From the NCBI GenBank assembly GCA_934552695.1, contig CAKTER010000046.1:1-9983 (forward strand): a stretch of DNA of 9,983 nt, read 5' to 3'. The notes beneath the pieces were generated by a model. That model saw only the letters and a program-made list of their open reading frames with translations, was not told the origin of the DNA and did no database searches. The position numbers and the translations under genes are program-made. Source of the DNA: an uncultured Eubacteriales bacterium. Lineage in GTDB: Bacteria; Bacillota; Clostridia; Lachnospirales; Anaerotignaceae. Positions within the stretch are counted from its first letter, which is position 1, and each line of letters begins with the position of its first letter. This document shows, one piece after another, positions 7,672-9,983 of this stretch.

Positions 7672-7922
7672 AAAAAAAGTCCCCTCCTTTTCGCACTTTC
7701 AGTACGACAAGTGGTGACTGCACACGCATCCGGGTGTGTCTTTAACGTTCTCATTCCCATCTTCGGAAGTCCCGTTCTTTCACAAAACCCATTATTCTAG
7801 TACAGTGACCTTGTCGCCCGGTTTCTTGAACTGGACATCGCTCCGCGGAAATACCCCGACGGCCCGGATATGGCGTCCGGCACCTGCGGCAACCTCCCGC
7901 ATCATCGCTCTAATGCCACAAC
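7672..7922 (-). promoter_or_regulatory. Long 5' leader of the S10 operon mRNA
   Basis: About 250 nt lie between the predicted transcription start (near 7922) and the rpsJ ATG. The first half contains a 37-codon reading frame (7792-7905) and a hairpin CCGGA/TCCGG (7864-7880, 7-nt loop). The second half contains a CACAC/GTGTG stem (7721-7738) and ends in the rpsJ ribosome binding site and a T7 run. In E. coli the comparable leader is where L4 controls the operon. Here the primary sequence shows no obvious match to that leader and no clear terminator, so regulation is inferred from length and structure only. Confidence 0.5.
7792..7905 (-). CDS. Possible 37-residue leader peptide in the S10 leader
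   Basis: A short frame runs from tandem ATG codons (7905 and 7902) to a TAA at 7792-7794, encoding MMREVAAGAGRHIRAVGVFP followed by a charged end with FKKPGDKVTVLE. The frame is closed upstream by a stop overlapping the promoter -10 box, so it begins within the transcript, roughly 17 nt from the predicted 5' end. The ribosome binding site is weak (TTAGAGCG). Its codons resemble those of the neighbouring genes (many GCC, GTC, AAG, GGC), and the last dozen residues look like protein rather than chance. I do not recognise a family. It may be a regulatory upstream ORF, a degraded remnant, or a chance frame in a structured leader. Confidence 0.35.
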   Translation of the reverse strand: MMREVAAGAGRHIRAVGVFPRSDVQFKKPGDKVTVLE

Positions 7923-7928
7923 AATGAG

Positions 7929-7957
7929 ATTATACACGAAACTCCGGGGTTTGGCAA
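7929..7957 (-). promoter_or_regulatory. Promoter of the S10-spc operon
   Basis: On the minus strand, TTGCCA (7957-7952) and TATAAT (7934-7929) are separated by 17 bp, which gives a perfect -10 and a 4/6 -35 for the housekeeping sigma factor. The predicted start of transcription is near 7922. Just upstream (7961-7990) the transcribed strand direction reads A-tracts and T-tracts such as AAATTTTTGAAAAAAATCG, a likely UP element, as is usual for strongly expressed ribosomal promoters. No equally good promoter lies closer to rpsJ. Confidence 0.85.
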
Positions 7958-7960
7958 GGC

Positions 7961-7990
7961 TTTTTCTTCGATTTTTTTCAAAAATTTCTT
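7961..7990 (-). promoter_or_regulatory. A/T-rich UP-element-like tract
   Basis: Thirty bases with only a few G or C lie directly upstream of the S10 promoter -35 box. They contain phased runs of A and T in the position where the RNA polymerase alpha C-terminal domains bind. Composition contrasts sharply with the GC-rich surroundings. Function is inferred from position and composition. Confidence 0.6.
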
Positions 7991-8030
7991 ATAATCCTAA
8001 CAAAATTTTCGGCCCGTTCTTGGGTAAATT

Positions 8031-8047
8031 TTATACAACCTGTATAA
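8031..8047. promoter_or_regulatory. Operator-like perfect inverted repeat TTATACA-ACC-TGTATAA
   Basis: Two perfect 7-bp arms separated by three bases give a 17-bp palindrome of a size and shape typical for a dimeric repressor site. It lies about 75 bp upstream of the S10 -35 box and about 340 bp before the flavoprotein start. It overlaps a possible weak plus-strand promoter (TTGGGT at 8020-8025, 17 bp, TATAAG at 8043-8048). I cannot match it to a known regulator box. No regulator gene is in the window. Confidence 0.45.
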
Positions 8048-8305
8048 GAAAAATCCCGCCCTCTCCCGTCCCCGGCCCGTTCGGCGCCCATATTTTTCCA
8101 TTTTCTTTCTGTTTTTCCCATCTTTCGCCCCGTTTTCCCGTCGCACTTAAGCCAAACCGCCCGGCCGCAAGGGCAAGCCAGCACCCCACCGTTTCCTCCC
8201 CATCTCTTCCTTTATTATAATCTCCAGGCTTCCCCCGGCCTTCTCCCCTTTCTTAACACATCTCCTACCGGAAAAGCAGCCTTTCGGGTTCTTCCCATTT
8301 ATCTG
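8048..8305. other. Divergent intergenic spacer, pyrimidine-rich, no gene seen
   Basis: No convincing gene, RNA or terminator is visible here. The plus strand is strongly pyrimidine-rich: in 8091-8142 only 7 of 52 bases are purines. The short open frames on both strands are low-complexity, lack ribosome binding sites and look like no protein. A TATAAT-like box at 8216-8221 has no acceptable -35 partner on either strand. Confidence 0.6.
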
Positions 8306-8335
8306 TTGACAAAGCCCCCGGGGGTATGTTACGTT
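8306..8335 (+). promoter_or_regulatory. Predicted promoter of the flavoprotein-mnmA unit
   Basis: A perfect TTGACA (8306-8311) is followed after 18 bp by TACGTT (8330-8335). That -10 is poor (3/6), but it has an upstream TG at 8327-8328 giving an extended -10 (TGtTACGTT). The spacer contains the perfect palindrome CCCCCGGGGG (8315-8324), which could serve as a regulator site. The predicted leader to the ATG at 8384 is about 40 nt. Confidence 0.5.
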
Positions 8336-8383
8336 TCCAGTATCAAAAACCATCGAAAGCGTGTTTTATTTTGAGGTGATTCC

Positions 8384-9406
8384 ATGACCTATCCCGAAAT
8401 TTTAGCCGCCGCCCGGGACTGCATCGGCCCCTTTTGCAAGGCCTGCCCGGTGTGCAACGGCAAAGCCTGCGGCAACGTAATGCCCGGCCCCGGCAGCAAG
8501 GCCCCCGGCAACGGCGCCGCCCGCAACTACGAAAAATGGCAGAGCGTTCTGGTAAACGTAGACACCCTCTGTCCCAACGGGCCCATCGACATTTCCTTCG
8601 AGCTGTTTGGCCACACCTTTGCGGCCCCTATTTTTGCGGCTCCCATCGGCGCCATGACCATGCACTACGGCGAAAAGCACACCGACCTGAGCTATAACCG
8701 CCTGTTAACCCAAAGCGCCTGCGAAAACGGGATTTTGGCCTTTACCGGCGATGGCGCCGATGCCGAAATTTTAAAAAGCGCCGTGGCGGGCCTCATCGCT
8801 CTGGGCGGGCTGGGCATTCCCACCATTAAGCCCTGGAACGAGGAGCTGGCCTTGGAAAAGCTGGATTTGTTAAACGAAAATCATATTTTTGCCGCCGCCA
8901 TGGACGTAGACGGGGCAGGCCTTCCTTTTTTAAAGGCCCTGAACCCCAACGCCGGGCCCAAATCCGTAGACGACCTGCGGCGCATCATCGACCATGCCCA
9001 TATGCCCATGATTATAAAGGGTATTATGACCCCCCAGGGGGCTGAAAAGGCCATTCAGGCCGGGGCCGCCGGGATTGTGGTATCCAACCACGGGGGCCGG
9101 GTTCAGGGCGGCACCCCCGCCACGGCCGAGGTCTTGCCCGAAATCGCCGCTGCGGTGGCCGGCCGGGTTAAAATTTTCGTAGACGGCGGCATCCGCACCG
9201 GGGTGGACGTGTTCCGGGCCTTGGCCCTGGGGGCCGACGCCGTACTCATCGGCCGCCCCATCGTCCCCGTGCTCTACGGCGGTGGCGCCGAGGGCTTCCG
9301 GGTCTATCTGAACAAACTCACCGGCGAGCTGAAGGATACCATGACCATGTGCGGGGCCCGCAGCCTGGCGGAAATCTCCTCCGCCATGGTCCGCATCGAC
9401 CGCTAA
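8384..9406 (+). CDS. FMN-dependent alpha-hydroxy-acid dehydrogenase family protein, Cys-rich N-terminus
   Basis: The family (glycolate oxidase, lactate oxidase and dehydrogenase, and relatives) oxidises 2-hydroxy acids with FMN in a TIM barrel. The 340-residue soluble product has the family's catalytic core: Lys212 in IIKGIMTPQGAEKA, His236 and Arg239 in VSNHGGR, and the FMN-phosphate segment DGGIRTGVDVFRALALGADA (267-286) followed by GRP. The Lys-His-Arg spacing of 24 and 3 equals that in spinach glycolate oxidase. Two features are atypical. The N-terminus carries five cysteines (13, 18, 21, 24, 29) where classical members place a substrate tyrosine, and the usual HGGRQLDG reads HGGRVQGG. 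The substrate therefore cannot be predicted, and an Fe-S or zinc site is possible. The start ATG follows GAGGTG by 5 nt. mnmA lies 45 nt downstream on the same strand. Confidence 0.88.
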   Translation: MTYPEILAAARDCIGPFCKACPVCNGKACGNVMPGPGSKAPGNGAARNYEKWQSVLVNVDTLCPNGPIDISFELFGHTFAAPIFAAPIGAMTMHYGEKHTDLSYNRLLTQSACENGILAFTGDGADAEILKSAVAGLIALGGLGIPTIKPWNEELALEKLDLLNENHIFAAAMDVDGAGLPFLKALNPNAGPKSVDDLRRIIDHAHMPMIIKGIMTPQGAEKAIQAGAAGIVVSNHGGRVQGGTPATAEVLPEIAAAVAGRVKIFVDGGIRTGVDVFRALALGADAVLIGRPIVPVLYGGGAEGFRVYLNKLTGELKDTMTMCGARSLAEISSAMVRIDR

Positions 9407-9451
9407 CTCCCCACACAGTTCAACAATACGGAAGATATAAGGAAGGAAACC

Positions 9452-9983
9452 ATGGAACAAAACAAAACGGCGCTTATTGCCATGAGCGGCGGCGTAGATA
9501 GCTCCGTAGCCGCCTATTTAATGGTCAACCGGGGGTACCGGTGTATGGGCACCACCATGCGTCTGTACCGGAACGAGGACATCGGCCTCAGCCAATTTCA
9601 CACCTGCTGCTCCCAACGGGACATCGACGACGCCGCCGAGGTAGCCTTCCAGCTGGACATTCCCTACGAGATTCTGGACTTTACTCTGGACTTTAAGGAA
9701 AAGATTATCGGCAAGTTCATCCGCACCTACGAGGCCGGAGGCACCCCCAACCCCTGTATCGACTGCAACCGGTATATGAAGTTCAACAAGCTGCTGGACT
9801 TTGCCCAACAAAACGGGCTGTACTATGTGGTTACCGGCCACTACGCCCGGATTGAGGAACGGGACGGCCGGTTTTTGCTCAAAAAAGGGCTGGACGCCTC
9901 CAAGGATCAAAGCTATGTGCTGTACGCCATGACCCAGGAACAGCTCCGGCACACGCTCTTTCCCATGGGTGAGCTGACCAAAA
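9452..9983 (+). CDS. mnmA: tRNA-specific 2-thiouridylase MnmA (3' part beyond window)
   Basis: MnmA adenylates and then thiolates U34 of the Lys, Glu and Gln tRNAs, using sulfur delivered by a cysteine desulfurase relay. The 177 residues seen start MEQNKTALIAMSGGVDSSVA, with the ATP-pyrophosphatase PP-loop SGGVDSS at 12-18. They continue with CCSQRDIDDA (52-61), TPNPCIDCNRYMKF (98-111), the GHYARI segment and KDQSYVLYAM (151-160), all typical of MnmA. Cys105 aligns with the first catalytic cysteine of the NPxxxCN motif, and here it forms a CxxC with Cys102. The second catalytic cysteine (near residue 200) is off the window. The family is about 350-370 residues, so roughly half is present. The ATG at 9452 follows GGAAGGA by a short gap. 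It is probably co-transcribed with the flavoprotein gene, with no terminator between them. Confidence 0.95.
   Translation, partial: MEQNKTALIAMSGGVDSSVAAYLMVNRGYRCMGTTMRLYRNEDIGLSQFHTCCSQRDIDDAAEVAFQLDIPYEILDFTLDFKEKIIGKFIRTYEAGGTPNPCIDCNRYMKFNKLLDFAQQNGLYYVVTGHYARIEERDGRFLLKKGLDASKDQSYVLYAMTQEQLRHTLFPMGELTK

Noticed and set aside
6778..7800. Long plus-strand open frame opposite rplC and rpsJ
   Set aside because: It is antisense to two certain ribosomal genes, has no ribosome binding site or recognisable protein, and reflects the GC-rich codon pattern of the real strand.
7990..7995. TATAAT on the plus strand as a promoter
   Set aside because: The base run 17 bp upstream (TTCGAT) is a poor -35, and the site lies within the A/T-rich UP-like tract of the opposite promoter, where such boxes arise easily.
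8010..8082. Direct repeat CGGCCCGTTC at 8010-8019 and 8073-8082
   Set aside because: Ten bases in GC-rich spacer DNA can recur by chance, and there is no further repeat structure or mobile element signature around them.
7978..8353. Short minus-strand frames in the divergent spacer (7978-8184, 8147-8353) and the plus-strand frame 7870-8220
   Set aside because: Low-complexity translations, no ribosome binding site, no domain, and overlap with promoter elements.
8930..9460. Minus-strand frames opposite the flavoprotein and mnmA (also 9518-9952)
   Set aside because: They are antisense to genes with clear family motifs and have no start signals.

Overview
The window is a chromosomal segment from a bacterium. 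The minus strand carries the front of a classical S10-spc ribosomal protein operon: rpsJ, rplC, rplD, rplW, rplB, rpsS, rplV, rpsC, rplP, rpmC, rpsQ, rplN, rplX, rplE, rpsZ, rpsH, rplF. It starts near 7922 and runs off the left edge just before the end of rplF. Strong AAGGAGG-type ribosome binding sites before almost every gene, a zinc-ribbon S14 (rpsZ type), the separate rpmC-rpsQ-rplN-rplX-rplE order and a moderately high GC content point to a Gram-positive Clostridia-type organism. The Oscillospiraceae/Ruminococcaceae group is my guess, by inference only. No mobile element, CRISPR array, tRNA or rRNA is visible.

Region by region: 1-7671 is the operon body, tightly packed, with gaps of 1-28 nt and overlaps of 1 and 4 nt. 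Two gaps are longer, rplW-rplB (104 nt) and rpsJ-rplC (87 nt), and both hold perfect short hairpins on the mRNA strand. 7672-7922 is a long 5' leader for rpsJ. It contains a 37-codon open reading frame (7792-7905) and a downstream structured part. 7929-7990 is a near-consensus promoter (TTGCCA, 17 bp, TATAAT) with an A/T-rich UP-like tract.

7991-8305 is a divergent spacer with no gene. It has a perfect TTATACA-ACC-TGTATAA inverted repeat and a strongly pyrimidine-rich stretch. On the plus strand a TTGACA-containing promoter (8306-8335) precedes an FMN-dependent alpha-hydroxy-acid dehydrogenase family protein with an unusual Cys-rich N-terminus (8384-9406). The start of mnmA (tRNA 2-thiouridylase) follows 45 nt later and runs off the right edge.

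Functionally, the minus-strand genes make the core of both ribosomal subunits in one co-transcribed, translationally coupled unit. MnmA modifies tRNA wobble uridines for decoding. The role of the flavoprotein is not evident from its context. I see no clearly new multi-gene system. The most interesting unexplained elements are the S10 leader with its small ORF, the paired cUCCGg hairpins after rpsJ, the structured rplW-rplB spacer and the operator-like palindrome in the divergent spacer.
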